Assembly (NCBI GenBank): GCA_905236455.1
Contig: CAJOPT010000029.1
Span: forward strand, 1-44,392
DNA from: an uncultured Prevotella sp.
Lineage (GTDB): Bacteria; Bacteroidota; Bacteroidia; Bacteroidales; Bacteroidaceae
Length of the DNA: 44,392 nt
Direction: 5' to 3'
Positions 10,587-20,469 of the stretch are shown one piece after another. Every line of letters starts with the position of its first letter. Within the stretch, counting starts at the first letter, position 1. The notes beneath the pieces are model-generated. The model searched no databases. It was not told where the DNA came from and saw only the letters and a list, made by a program, of their open reading frames with translations. Position numbers and translations under genes: made by a program.

Positions 10587-10626
10587 CTAAAGTTCCGACA
10601 TTTCCATGCGAAATAGTTTGAGACGG

Positions 10627-11457
10627 CTATTCCTGCTTCGGATTCAAATAGCATAATGCCGCACCAATAGCCGTACAGAACTCCGAGTATTTAGGTATGA
10701 TAAAATGAACATCATATAGTTTCTCCATCAACGGGAACACATACTTACATTGTGGCAGAAGTGTAAGATTGCCAATAAGCACAAAATCACGTATACCACT
10801 ATTCAAGGCACTTAATATGGTTGCAGAACCAACAGCCTGCAATACCATACAAATAAGTCCAAGTGCAATATCCTCACGTGACGAGTCAGCCTGGGCTGCA
10901 GCAAAAAGTGACGCGGTAGCATCCATGGGCAATCCTGGTAATGGTTTTGCCGAGATATCACCAATCAGCAAGTTTATGTGTCTTATATCCCCCTGCATTG
11001 CAAGGGAGGCGATTTGCATCACGTCGTCTGTTTTCAATAAAATACGTGAAAGACCTGTAAGCGTTCCACCACCTATACCTATACCTCCAATATGTCTTAT
11101 GTCATTTCCATCACAACTCACAATTGATGTACCGGTGCCCATGCTTACCACAATCATTCTTTGGAGCTTAGACTCAAACAAAGCACCTAAGCCATCGGCA
11201 CGGAACTCCTCAGCATGCTCTGTTGGCAAGCCATATACAGGTTTGTCTATATATGCAGCCCCCACACCGGTAAGCATAACTTTCTCCACGTCCGGAAGAT
11301 CAATATGGTTGTCGTAAAGATACTTACCGAAAGCTCCATAAAGAGATGTCACAGGGTCAGTAGCCTTCACCCTTAACGGTGAGATTACCTTGCCGTTATA
11401 TATACCGACAATCTTCGTCGTGCTTATACCCACATCTATTCCTATTGCTATTCCCAT
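10627..11457 (-). CDS. coaW: Type II pantothenate kinase
   Basis: It phosphorylates pantothenate, the first step of coenzyme A synthesis, in the cytoplasm. The 276-residue protein has the ASKHA-kinase layout of type II PanK: phosphate-1 loop IGIDVGISTTKIVGI at the N-terminus, MLTGVGAAYID, the phosphate-2 region VVSMGTGTSIVSCDG near 105-119, and the glycine-rich HIGGIGIGGGTLTGL. Type II enzymes are usually insensitive to CoA feedback, and many Bacteroidetes carry this type or type III. A complete promoter lies at 11513-11543. There is no close operon partner; HU is divergent upstream. The family call is strong. Confidence 0.9.
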   Translation of the reverse strand: MGIAIGIDVGISTTKIVGIYNGKVISPLRVKATDPVTSLYGAFGKYLYDNHIDLPDVEKVMLTGVGAAYIDKPVYGLPTEHAEEFRADGLGALFESKLQRMIVVSMGTGTSIVSCDGNDIRHIGGIGIGGGTLTGLSRILLKTDDVMQIASLAMQGDIRHINLLIGDISAKPLPGLPMDATASLFAAAQADSSREDIALGLICMVLQAVGSATILSALNSGIRDFVLIGNLTLLPQCKYVFPLMEKLYDVHFIIPKYSEFCTAIGAALCYLNPKQE

Positions 11458-11512
11458 TTTATATACTCTTTAAAATATGAAACTTGGAGTTTGGCATCTT
11501 CATTTATTGGTG

Positions 11513-11543
11513 CAAAGATACTATTAAAATAATCACAAAGCAA
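11513..11543 (-). promoter_or_regulatory. Promoter of the pantothenate kinase gene
   Basis: On the minus strand TTG (complement of 11541-11543), a 20-nt spacer and TATCTTTG (complement of 11513-11520) form a consensus Bacteroidetes promoter about 55 nt before the start codon. Confidence 0.75.
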
Positions 11544-11604
11544 AGAAAATCAGGTATTTTTGTAAAAAATCGCAAATAAATTTCCGTATAAAGCCAAAAA
11601 GCAC

Positions 11605-11672
11605 TATCTTTGCAGTCCGTTAGAAAAAATATGTATTTTACATTCAATTTTGATATTTTAGTTTAAAAGGAG
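11605..11672 (+). promoter_or_regulatory. Probable -7 box and ribosome binding site of the HU gene
   Basis: TATCTTTG at 11605-11612 is a perfect -7 element, but no TTG sits 19-21 nt upstream. The AT-rich leader ends with AGGAG at 11668-11672, 11 nt before ATG 11684. Such a Shine-Dalgarno-like purine stretch is uncommon among the genes of this window. Confidence 0.5.
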
Positions 11673-11683
11673 ATAGAAAAGAC

Positions 11684-11962
11684 ATGACAAAGGCAGATAT
11701 TATCAACGGTATCGTAGACAGTTCTGGTATCGCAAAGAAAGAAGTTACTATCGTTGTAGAAGCAGTAATGGAATCCATCAAAAACAGCCTGGCTGAGAAG
11801 AAAGAAAACGTATATCTCCGTGGATTCGGTAGTTTTATAGTAAAGCACAGGGCTGCAAAGACCGCACGCAACATTTCAAAGAATACAACTCTTATCATTG
11901 ACGCACACGACTTCCCGGCATTCAAGCCGTCGAAAAGTTTTGTTGAGAAAATGAAGGGATAA
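11684..11962 (+). CDS. HU/IHF-family DNA-binding protein
   Basis: A 92-residue histone-like nucleoid protein that binds and bends DNA as a dimer. It begins MTKADIINGIVDSSGIAKKE, the usual first helices. It has the conserved LAEKKENVYLRGFGSFIVKH region ahead of the DNA-binding arm, and the arm RTARNISKNTTLIIDAH is a variant of the RNPxTG region (here RNISKNT). The ending FPAFKPSKSFVEKMKG is typical of the family. The spacing to the next small gene is 48 nt. The arm deviates from the classical RNPQTG sequence, as in several Bacteroidetes HU paralogues, so no hupA/hupB symbol is given. Confidence 0.92.
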   Translation: MTKADIINGIVDSSGIAKKEVTIVVEAVMESIKNSLAEKKENVYLRGFGSFIVKHRAAKTARNISKNTTLIIDAHDFPAFKPSKSFVEKMKG

Positions 11963-12010
11963 ATAATAACACATAATTTATATATATAAAACATTTAATA
12001 ATAATAAGCT

Positions 12011-12100
12011 ATGCCAAACGGAAGAAAGAAAAAGGGTCACAAGATGGCTACGCATAAGCGTAAGAAGAGACTAAGAAAGAACAGGCACAAGAGCAAGTAA
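12011..12100 (+). CDS. 29-residue, extremely basic microprotein, probably ribosome-associated
   Basis: ATG at 12011 to TAA at 12100 encodes 29 residues, about half of them Lys or Arg, with several His (starting MPNGRKKKGHKMATHKRKK). There is no hydrophobic segment. Composition and size are those of small ribosomal proteins. The KM-x3-K-RK-x-R spacing faintly resembles the bS22/mS38 (AURKAIP1/COX24) group, but this is only an impression. It sits between HU and RNase G on the same strand, 48 nt and 98 nt away, and I recall the same trio in other Bacteroidales. An internal ATG (residue 12) could give an 18-residue form. Real translation is likely but not proven. Confidence 0.65.
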   Translation: MPNGRKKKGHKMATHKRKKRLRKNRHKSK

Positions 12101-12119
12101 GCTTACTGCCTTTCGGAGT

Positions 12120-12172
12120 AAGGATTGAGAATCCTTTAATCAGAGGGTTCTCAATTCTCCATTTTAATGGAG
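12120..12172 (+). promoter_or_regulatory. Structured leader with alternative hairpins before the RNase G gene
   Basis: Three inverted repeats lie in the 98-nt gap. AAGGATT/AATCCTT at 12120-12136 has a 3-nt loop. A competing pairing joins TTGAGAA (about 12125-12131) with TTCTCAA (12148-12154), extended by CC/GG with one bulge. CTCCATT/AATGGAG lies at 12157-12172. The first two are mutually exclusive, which resembles an attenuator or an RNase target. No long U-tract follows. Confidence 0.45.
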
Positions 12173-12198
12173 GCAACCCAATTCAAGTTAATTAAAAA

Positions 12199-13773
12199 AT
12201 GACGAGCGAAGTAATTATCGATGCTGGACAGAAAGAGATATCGATAGCGCTGCTCGAAGACAAAAAACTGGTTGAATACCAGAAAGAGCCGCGTGAGGCA
12301 TCTTTCTCTGTCGGAAACATCTACTTGGCAAAGGTTAAGAAGCTAATGCCTGGGCTTAATGCCTGTTTTGTGGATGTAGGTTATGAACGCGAAGCCTTTT
12401 TACATTATCTTGACCTCGGAAATCAATTTAACTCTTACACAAAGTATCTGAAACAGGTACAAAGTGACAGGAAACGGCTTTATCCTATTAACAAGGCAAC
12501 ACATCAGCCTGACCTAAAAAAAGACGGCAGTGTGCAAACAACACTTACAGTTGGACAGGAGCTGTTGGTACAGATTGTTAAAGAACCCATTTCCACCAAA
12601 GGTCCACGTCTGACATGTGAGTTGTCTTTCGCCGGACGTTATTTGGTGCTGATTCCATTCAATGACAAAGTATCCGTTTCCTCAAAAATCAAAAGCAGTG
12701 CCGAACGGGCACGCCTAAAACAACTCATCCGAAGCATTACTCCAAAAAACTTTGGAGTAATTGTCAGAACAGTGGCTGAAGGAAAGAGGGTGGCAGAGCT
12801 CGACGCTGAGATGAAAGTTCTTCTAACACGGTGGAACGACACTATCACAAAGGTTCAGAAGGCAACTCAGCTGCCACAAATGGCTTTCGAAGAGACGGGA
12901 AGAGCAGTAGCGATGATACGCGACCTCTTCAACCCGACATATGAAAGCATTCATGTCAACGATGAGGAGATTTGTACGGCAATAAAGAACTATGTCTCTC
13001 TAATAGCCCCTGAAAAGGCGGGCATAGTAAAATTCTTCGATGGGAAAATTCCCATATTCGATGCTTTCGATGTTACCAAACAACTGAAATCCGGATTTGG
13101 GAAAACGGTCAACTACAAGCACGGAGCATACATGATTATCGAACATACAGAAGCGATGCACGTAGTTGATGTAAACAGCGGAATACGCACCAAGAAGGAG
13201 AACGGACAGGAACAAAATGCCTTAGAGACAAACTTAGGAGCAGCCGACGAACTGGCACGACAGCTCCGACTAAGGGACATGGGAGGTATCATTGTCGTTG
13301 ATTTCATTGACATGAATCTTGCAGAGGATAGGCAAATGTTATATGAGCGCATGTGCGAGAATATGAAGAAAGACCGCGCCCGCCATAATATCCTCCCGTT
13401 ATCTAAGTTCGGGCTTATGCAAATAACTCGCCAAAGAGTGCGTCCAGCTGTAGACATTAATGTTGAGGAAGATTGCCCAACCTGTTTCGGTAGTGGAAAG
13501 ATAAAATCAAGCTTTCTTTTCACCGACCAATTAGAGAGGAAAATTGACAACATGGTCAATAAGATAGGCATCAAGAAATTTTACTTGCACGTCCACCCGT
13601 ATGTTGCCGCATATATCAATCAAGGTTTCATTTCAATGAAGCGGCAATGGCAAATGAAGTATGGGTTTGGAGTGCATGTCATTCCTTCTCAGAAACTGGG
13701 ATTCTTACAATACGAGTTTTATGACATGAACCGCCAGTTTATTGACATGCAAGAAGAGAATGATCAACACTAA
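12199..13773 (+). CDS. rng: Ribonuclease E/G family endoribonuclease (RNase G type)
   Basis: This 524-residue enzyme would cut single-stranded RNA in rRNA maturation and mRNA decay. It has the catalytic half only, without the long C-terminal scaffold of RNase E. The S1 RNA-binding domain spans roughly residues 35-130 (SVGNIYLAKVKKLMPGLNA, FVDVGYEREAFLHYLDLG). It contains an insertion of about 30 residues near 80-112 that is usual in Bacteroidetes. The 5' sensor/RNase H part and the DNase I-like domain follow. Magnesium ligands are Asp324 and Asn326 (HVVDVNSG) and Asp368 (VVDFIDM). The zinc-link CPTC gives Cys426 and Cys429. A perfect hairpin follows 3 nt after the stop. Confidence 0.94.
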   Translation: MTSEVIIDAGQKEISIALLEDKKLVEYQKEPREASFSVGNIYLAKVKKLMPGLNACFVDVGYEREAFLHYLDLGNQFNSYTKYLKQVQSDRKRLYPINKATHQPDLKKDGSVQTTLTVGQELLVQIVKEPISTKGPRLTCELSFAGRYLVLIPFNDKVSVSSKIKSSAERARLKQLIRSITPKNFGVIVRTVAEGKRVAELDAEMKVLLTRWNDTITKVQKATQLPQMAFEETGRAVAMIRDLFNPTYESIHVNDEEICTAIKNYVSLIAPEKAGIVKFFDGKIPIFDAFDVTKQLKSGFGKTVNYKHGAYMIIEHTEAMHVVDVNSGIRTKKENGQEQNALETNLGAADELARQLRLRDMGGIIVVDFIDMNLAEDRQMLYERMCENMKKDRARHNILPLSKFGLMQITRQRVRPAVDINVEEDCPTCFGSGKIKSSFLFTDQLERKIDNMVNKIGIKKFYLHVHPYVAAYINQGFISMKRQWQMKYGFGVHVIPSQKLGFLQYEFYDMNRQFIDMQEENDQH

Positions 13774-13776
13774 ACC

Positions 13777-13806
13777 AAAAGGAGTCCTCGGTCGAGGACT
13801 CCTTTT
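13777..13806. terminator. Bidirectional intrinsic terminator between rng and the convergent envelope gene
   Basis: A perfect 14-bp stem with A-rich start and T-rich end, AAAAGGAGTCCTCG then GT then its exact complement, lies between the two convergent stop codons. A and T runs on both sides allow termination in either direction. Confidence 0.85.
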
Positions 13807-13812
13807 AGTTAT

Positions 13813-15930
13813 TTACTGAAACTTTTTTAACAAATCACAATTAGTTACATAGCTTGCGAGACGACTGCTATTATTCCGTCTGAAAAGCGCAAGATCCATG
13901 AGAGCCCGATACTGTCGAGAGTTACGGTTTATTATTGTCACCATATCACATGCTTCACTATCCCATCTTGTTGTCGCCCATGGATCCATAGGAATGAAAG
14001 CTAACGCATAAAGACTTTGCTGCCTTAGGTCGAAGTCTGTACTCTTGCGACTCACCTCTAAATAGTGAACGGCTCTTGCCACATAGTCAAGCTCACCAAC
14101 CACTGCCGAATCCCCGCAACTCCATCCGTAGTGTGTAAGATACCAGCAGTCACCCCACGGTGATGCCTGATACAAGCGTGTAGCGAGTTGGTATGCCAAT
14201 TTCTCACGTAAACCGGTTTCTGCCAAACCGAATTGTGACTCCATTCTAATAATATCCTCACAGAAACGGAGCTTAGGGTTATCATGAAGTTTTCCCTTGT
14301 TTGCCCCTTCCTCTGAGCTAAATCCTGACGTGCGCTGATTGTATATCCAAACAGGCTTAGTATAGTCACGGTTGGCAAGATACCAGCTGAAATTCTGACC
14401 TTCCATAAATTTAGGTGAAACTTTTCGCAGATATGTAGCAGCGTCAGCGAAACGTCCTTCTGCCAAGTAATGAGTACCTATAAGGTCGTTGAAATATTCT
14501 TTATCAACAGATGCACCTCCCTTGACCCATTGTTCAAGCTCATCGGCAGGTGCTTTTGCCATCCATGACACATAGTTTCTCAGCTTGTCACCACTCATTC
14601 CGTCAAGTTCACTATAGTACTCGCCACTATAGTTGCCATTCCAACTGGGATCGTACCATGAGTCATCTTTTTTCTGTCCCCAGACGTATTCTTGGTTTTC
14701 GTACACAGCATACAGTGCTAAGGCAAGCTCAGAATTCCCCTCCTTACTAAGGCGTGGTGCAAGCTCACTATATATCAGACGGTCTAATACTTCTGTATAG
14801 TGGCTGTTTGAGTAGCCTTCCGCCTTGCCTTTTGATACAAGCCATTTTATTTCCTGTGTTATCCACTGGTTATAGTTCCTTTCATGAAACATCTTGCTCC
14901 GTACCGATGCAACCGCACGAATGGCTCTCACGTTCTCTTTCATGCGCTCCGTGCCATCCAGCGACATCGCAGAGTTCAGCGTAGTCATAGCCTCATCGTT
15001 ACGATTATAAAGATACTGCAACTCACCTATTGCAGCCTGCCATAACGCCGGTGTTTTTGTTTTATTTTCCGACAGCACTTTTTTAGCAAACGTAATGAAA
15101 CGATCGGCCTCTTCTTTGCGAATATTACGAGCGTCAATTTCCTCCATCCATTCTTCATCAACACCAATGTCTGTAGCTTTTGACTGGTCGAGGGTTTCCT
15201 GCGCATTGTTAACGAAATCCTGCACCAGATATGCCAATGACGGCATGTTGGGATTCTCCTGATAAATCTTCTGTATGCCGGCAAGGTTACGGTACTTGCG
15301 CATTGCCCATTTCAGACTCAGCATATCACCCTGCGAGGCAAACTCATTGCATGCATCAATCCTACGTCCCACATGCATAAGTGCTCCAGCATAGATGTTA
15401 CGCATCATGTCGCGGTATACACTTGCAGGTTGCCTTGATGCCTTTTGTTCCCAATAAGCTACATTGGCCTGGTGATTGCCTTGCACCATATTGGCACGCA
15501 TTCGCAACAGCATCCACTGCCCCTTCAACCTTTCACCTCGGTAATTATCAGCTTTCTGTATCATGGTAGAGAAAGTCTGTTTTCTGGCTGCCAGCCTCTC
15601 TTTTGTAGGATAGTCCCACGTCTCACCAAGTTCATCGCAGACACCTAAGTACTTGTTCAGCTCTGTCAGATATGCCAACATCTCACTATCACGCTTATTC
15701 TTAGCACATTCCAAAATTTCTTTTTCATGCATATACCATCCATCAACCTTTCCCCCAGTATATCGCTTCCAATAGGCATCGAGCCGATCGGAGAAAAGAT
15801 TGTGTGACAACAACTCCCTGTTAAAGACACTGAACAAGTAGTAGTTATGCTGGCAGCATACATCTGCACAAGCAAGACCGTCGATTGAGAAACATAACGA
15901 CAGAAAACTAATTGCTATAAACTTTTTCAT
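13813..15930 (-). CDS. Large exported protein of unknown function, probably helical repeat
   Basis: The start is placed at ATG 15930 (705 residues), which begins a clear Sec signal peptide MKKFIAISFLSLCFSIDGLA; the longer open frame adds an unlikely N-terminus. After the signal comes a Cys-containing segment (CADVCCQHNYYLF). The rest is rich in aromatic residues and regularly spaced helices, with several TPR-like stretches such as AIGELQYLYNRNDEAMTTLN and GTHYLAEGRFADAATYLRKV. It is probably periplasmic or outer-membrane associated. I recognise no enzyme motif. Its start overlaps the end of the upstream lipoprotein gene by 23 nt, so translation of the two is probably coupled and they may act together. 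Confidence 0.7.
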   Translation of the reverse strand: MKKFIAISFLSLCFSIDGLACADVCCQHNYYLFSVFNRELLSHNLFSDRLDAYWKRYTGGKVDGWYMHEKEILECAKNKRDSEMLAYLTELNKYLGVCDELGETWDYPTKERLAARKQTFSTMIQKADNYRGERLKGQWMLLRMRANMVQGNHQANVAYWEQKASRQPASVYRDMMRNIYAGALMHVGRRIDACNEFASQGDMLSLKWAMRKYRNLAGIQKIYQENPNMPSLAYLVQDFVNNAQETLDQSKATDIGVDEEWMEEIDARNIRKEEADRFITFAKKVLSENKTKTPALWQAAIGELQYLYNRNDEAMTTLNSAMSLDGTERMKENVRAIRAVASVRSKMFHERNYNQWITQEIKWLVSKGKAEGYSNSHYTEVLDRLIYSELAPRLSKEGNSELALALYAVYENQEYVWGQKKDDSWYDPSWNGNYSGEYYSELDGMSGDKLRNYVSWMAKAPADELEQWVKGGASVDKEYFNDLIGTHYLAEGRFADAATYLRKVSPKFMEGQNFSWYLANRDYTKPVWIYNQRTSGFSSEEGANKGKLHDNPKLRFCEDIIRMESQFGLAETGLREKLAYQLATRLYQASPWGDCWYLTHYGWSCGDSAVVGELDYVARAVHYLEVSRKSTDFDLRQQSLYALAFIPMDPWATTRWDSEACDMVTIINRNSRQYRALMDLALFRRNNSSRLASYVTNCDLLKKFQ

Positions 15931-16852
15931 AATGATATTGGTTAATTCTTTGTATATTTTTTGAACTGATATCAAACAACACCGTTTCTGTATTCGCATC
16001 GGCACGATTACTGCCTACAGCGTCACGAGCTTCTATCACAGTATTGAGCAACGGCTCAAACACCTTAATAACATCTCCTGCTATCACTGGAAAATCATCA
16101 TCACCATGAAGGATTCCTACATACTTGCCATCACGATACAAAACATTCCATGCGAATACAGGATAGGCCGTTGACAAAGAAAGATCATAGTTTTTCAAAT
16201 ACCTAAGGTACGGTCTCACATCTCGCATGTCAAGAATAGGGTTCCTATCATTGTAAGCCTCTCTCACATCACCAGTATTATACATCATCAATACCCCACG
16301 TGAAACTGGAGGAACAGGTTGAGAAAGCTGGTGCAATCTTATCGTGACCGATAATTTTATGCCTTTTTGCAATGCGCGATAAGACAATTTCTCAAGAAAG
16401 GAAAAGAACTTATCCCTGGTACTGATTGTCCAATCACAGTCTATCTGCAACTCACCTACACTATCAATGTCGTTTGTCTCATTCATCTGTAATACACGGT
16501 GTAACAACAGAGAGTCAAGATTACTTATATTTTTATCCATGCAATTGTTCATGATATACACAGTAGGTACAATCTCTACTCCTTTTGGCCGTCCAGACAA
16601 GAACCGTACTGTAGCATTAGGCATCACCTTTCCATCAGCATCCACGACAACATCGAAATAGCGAAGATACAACTTACTTATAGATTCCCTGTGGATGAAT
16701 CCTTGTTGGGCTGTATCAAGAGCAAATGTCGTACTCCAATAATACGCAGAGCGACATACTGCTCCCTTACCACTCTCCTTAGTACAAGACAGCGGTAAGA
16801 TTAGCAATATATTTAATACTGCGAGAAGAGGCAATAAATATCTATTATGCAT
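15908..16852 (-). CDS. Lipoprotein with TIM-barrel-like features, function unknown
   Basis: A 314-residue protein with a lipoprotein signal (hydrophobic residues 5-20, lipobox PLSC with Cys23). The middle region has VGELQIDCDWTISTRDKFFS followed by LQKGIKLSVTIRLHQL. This strand-D-x-D pattern resembles barrel proteins of the DUF3142/glycosidase-like type, but assignment is tentative and no catalytic pair can be named. The later part (VLMMYNTGDVREAYNDRNP, LSLSTAYPVFAWNVLY) fits a barrel as well. A -7 box TATCTTTG (complement of 16867-16874) lies 15 nt upstream of the start, without a good TTG. It is the first gene of a two-gene unit with the exported protein downstream, overlapping by 23 nt. 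Confidence 0.68.
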   Translation of the reverse strand: MHNRYLLPLLAVLNILLILPLSCTKESGKGAVCRSAYYWSTTFALDTAQQGFIHRESISKLYLRYFDVVVDADGKVMPNATVRFLSGRPKGVEIVPTVYIMNNCMDKNISNLDSLLLHRVLQMNETNDIDSVGELQIDCDWTISTRDKFFSFLEKLSYRALQKGIKLSVTIRLHQLSQPVPPVSRGVLMMYNTGDVREAYNDRNPILDMRDVRPYLRYLKNYDLSLSTAYPVFAWNVLYRDGKYVGILHGDDDFPVIAGDVIKVFEPLLNTVIEARDAVGSNRADANTETVLFDISSKNIQRINQYHYEKVYSN

Positions 16853-16967
16853 GATAAATAATATTGCAAAGATATATTATTTAGCAAGTTATTGCACAGA
16901 TTTTCCGTTAAAATAGTTTAACTATGCTACATCATTACAGAGAGATAAGAAAAATAAAGAAATTCTT

Positions 16968-16996
16968 TTGTTTTCCATCATTTTTCATTACCTTTG
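16968..16996 (+). promoter_or_regulatory. Promoter of the ABC-F gene
   Basis: TTG at 16968-16970, an 18-nt spacer and TACCTTTG at 16989-16996 approximate the Bacteroidetes consensus, 35 nt before ATG 17032. Confidence 0.6.
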
Positions 16997-17004
16997 CATC
17001 CTAA

Positions 17005-18645
<1,641 letters not shown>

Positions 18646-18691
18646 TTATTGGCACAGTATTTGTGGAAGAAAACATAAAATATTTAGCATT

Positions 18692-19267
18692 ATGGCAAAG
18701 GAAAAAGAAATCGAAATAGAAGACGGTAGCATTGAGGAACAAGTTTCTGAAGAACGTTGTAATGACAACAACAAAAACGAAAAGGAATCAGAAGAGTCAG
18801 AGAATGCAGAAAGCTCTGAGTTATCTCCTTTAGAAAAAGTTCAGGAAGAAAACGTCAAATTGCGCGATCAACTGCTCCGCACTATTGCTGAGTTTGAGAA
18901 CTATAAGAAACGTACTCTAAAAGAGAAGGCAGAACTTATTCTCAATGGAGGAGAGAAAACTATCACAGGTATCTTACCTGTTTTAGATGACTTTGAACGT
19001 GCCATTGCCGACAATACTGACAATCCCGCAGCTATTAAAGAGGGCATGGAACTGATATTCCACAAATTCGTCAAGACGCTGGAAGGCATGGGAGTCAAGA
19101 AGATTGAAACAGAGGACAAGGATTTTGATGTGGATTATCATGAGGCCATCGCAATGGTTCCAGGCGTGAGCGAGGAAAAGAAAGGAAAAGTTATTGACTG
19201 TGTACAAAACGGATATCTATTAAATGACAAAGTAATCAGACACGCAAAAGTGGCTGTAGGACAATAA
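18692..19267 (+). CDS. grpE: Nucleotide exchange factor GrpE
   Basis: A 191-residue co-chaperone that releases ADP from DnaK. The acidic, poorly conserved N-terminus (residues 1-50) leads into the long dimer helix, with EENVKLRDQLLRTIAEFENY and KKRTLKEKAELILNGGEK. The C-terminal wing domain includes MGVKKIETEDKDFDVDYHEA and GYLLNDKVIRHAKVAVGQ. It is followed 22 nt later by dnaJ. dnaK is not in the window. No CIRCE operator is seen upstream, so heat-shock control would have to be by another route. Confidence 0.97.
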   Translation: MAKEKEIEIEDGSIEEQVSEERCNDNNKNEKESEESENAESSELSPLEKVQEENVKLRDQLLRTIAEFENYKKRTLKEKAELILNGGEKTITGILPVLDDFERAIADNTDNPAAIKEGMELIFHKFVKTLEGMGVKKIETEDKDFDVDYHEAIAMVPGVSEEKKGKVIDCVQNGYLLNDKVIRHAKVAVGQ

Positions 19268-19289
19268 CTTAATTGACACTTACAATTAA

Positions 19290-20444
19290 ATGGCACAGAA
19301 AAGAGATTACTATGAGGTGCTTGGAATTAGCAAGAATGCCTCAGAAGATGAGATAAAAAAAGCTTACCGAAAGATAGCTATCAAATATCACCCTGACCGG
19401 AATCCTGACAACAAAGAAGCTGAAGAGAAGTTCAAGGAAGCGGCAGAGGCATATGATGTGCTTCATGACCCACAGAAGCGACAAGCTTACGATCAGTTCG
19501 GATTTGAGGGACTTGGAGGAGCTGGCGGCTTCGGAGGCTTTAGCGGCGGATTCTCAATGGATGACATTTTCTCTATGTTTGGAGATGTTTTTGGTGGGCG
19601 CGGAGGCTTTGGCGGCTTCGGTGGAGGTCATCGCCAGCCTGCAAAGTACCGAGGCACGGACCTTCGTCTGAAAGTACGTTTGACTTTACAAGAAATCTCT
19701 ACTGGCGTAACAAAGAAGTTTAAGGTACGCAAAGATATAGAGTGCCCCCATTGTCATGGTAGCGGTTCTGAAGGAGGAAGTAACAGCGAAACATGTCCAA
19801 ACTGCCATGGCTCTGGAATGGAAATCCGCACCCAACAGAGCATTTTCGGTATGATGCAAACACAGACAACTTGTCATATCTGTGGTGGTGAAGGCAAGAT
19901 CATTAAGAACAAATGCCATAACTGTCACGGAGAAGGAGTTGTCAAGGGTGAGGAAGTTGTAGAAATTAACATACCCGCAGGTGTCGCTGAGGGTATGGTT
20001 GTCAATGTACCAGGAAAAGGAAATGCCGGAAAGCACAACGGAATTACAGGCGACATACAAGTATTTATTGAAGAAGAGCCAAATGAGACATTTGTTCGTG
20101 ACGGCAACAATTTACTGTACAACCTGTTATTAGACTTTCCTACTGCCGCTCTTGGTGGCACTGTCGACATACCCACCATTGAAGGCAACAATGTTAAGAT
20201 AAAAATTGATCCTGGAACACAACCTGGCAAGACGCTTAGATTGCGAGACAAAGGACTGAACCCTGTACGTGGATACGGGAATGAGAAAGGTGACTTAATT
20301 GTCAATGTCAGTGTATATGTGCCAAAGACTCTTAATAAAGAAGAAAAAGAAGTCATCGAGAAATTAAGAGACAGCGACAACTTCAAAGGAGATAAGATAA
20401 CAGCACAGAGTATTTTCCAGAAATTTAGAAATTACTTTAACTGA
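19290..20444 (+). CDS. dnaJ: Chaperone DnaJ
   Basis: A 384-residue type I Hsp40. The J domain (residues 1-68) has the HPD motif in [11 protein letters not shown], which stimulates DnaK. A Gly/Phe-rich linker follows, with repeated GGFGGF units, at about 72-112. The cysteine-rich zinc domain has four CxxCxGxG-type repeats: [24 protein letters not shown] and CHNCHGEG. The C-terminal substrate-binding region includes [19 protein letters not shown]. The position after grpE is a common arrangement. All expected domains are present and the length is normal. Confidence 0.98.
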   Translation: MAQKRDYYEVLGISKNASEDEIKKAYRKIAIKYHPDRNPDNKEAEEKFKEAAEAYDVLHDPQKRQAYDQFGFEGLGGAGGFGGFSGGFSMDDIFSMFGDVFGGRGGFGGFGGGHRQPAKYRGTDLRLKVRLTLQEISTGVTKKFKVRKDIECPHCHGSGSEGGSNSETCPNCHGSGMEIRTQQSIFGMMQTQTTCHICGGEGKIIKNKCHNCHGEGVVKGEEVVEINIPAGVAEGMVVNVPGKGNAGKHNGITGDIQVFIEEEPNETFVRDGNNLLYNLLLDFPTAALGGTVDIPTIEGNNVKIKIDPGTQPGKTLRLRDKGLNPVRGYGNEKGDLIVNVSVYVPKTLNKEEKEVIEKLRDSDNFKGDKITAQSIFQKFRNYFN

Positions 20445-20469
20445 TTATATTGACAGCAACTATATTAAG

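Noticed and set aside
13113..13574. A long open frame on the minus strand inside the RNase G gene
   Set aside because: It is a shadow of the conserved rng frame, has no family features and no start context.
18646..18691. A CIRCE heat-shock operator in front of grpE
   Set aside because: No TTAGCACTC/GAGTGCTAA pair is present in this gap or in the upstream part searched by eye.
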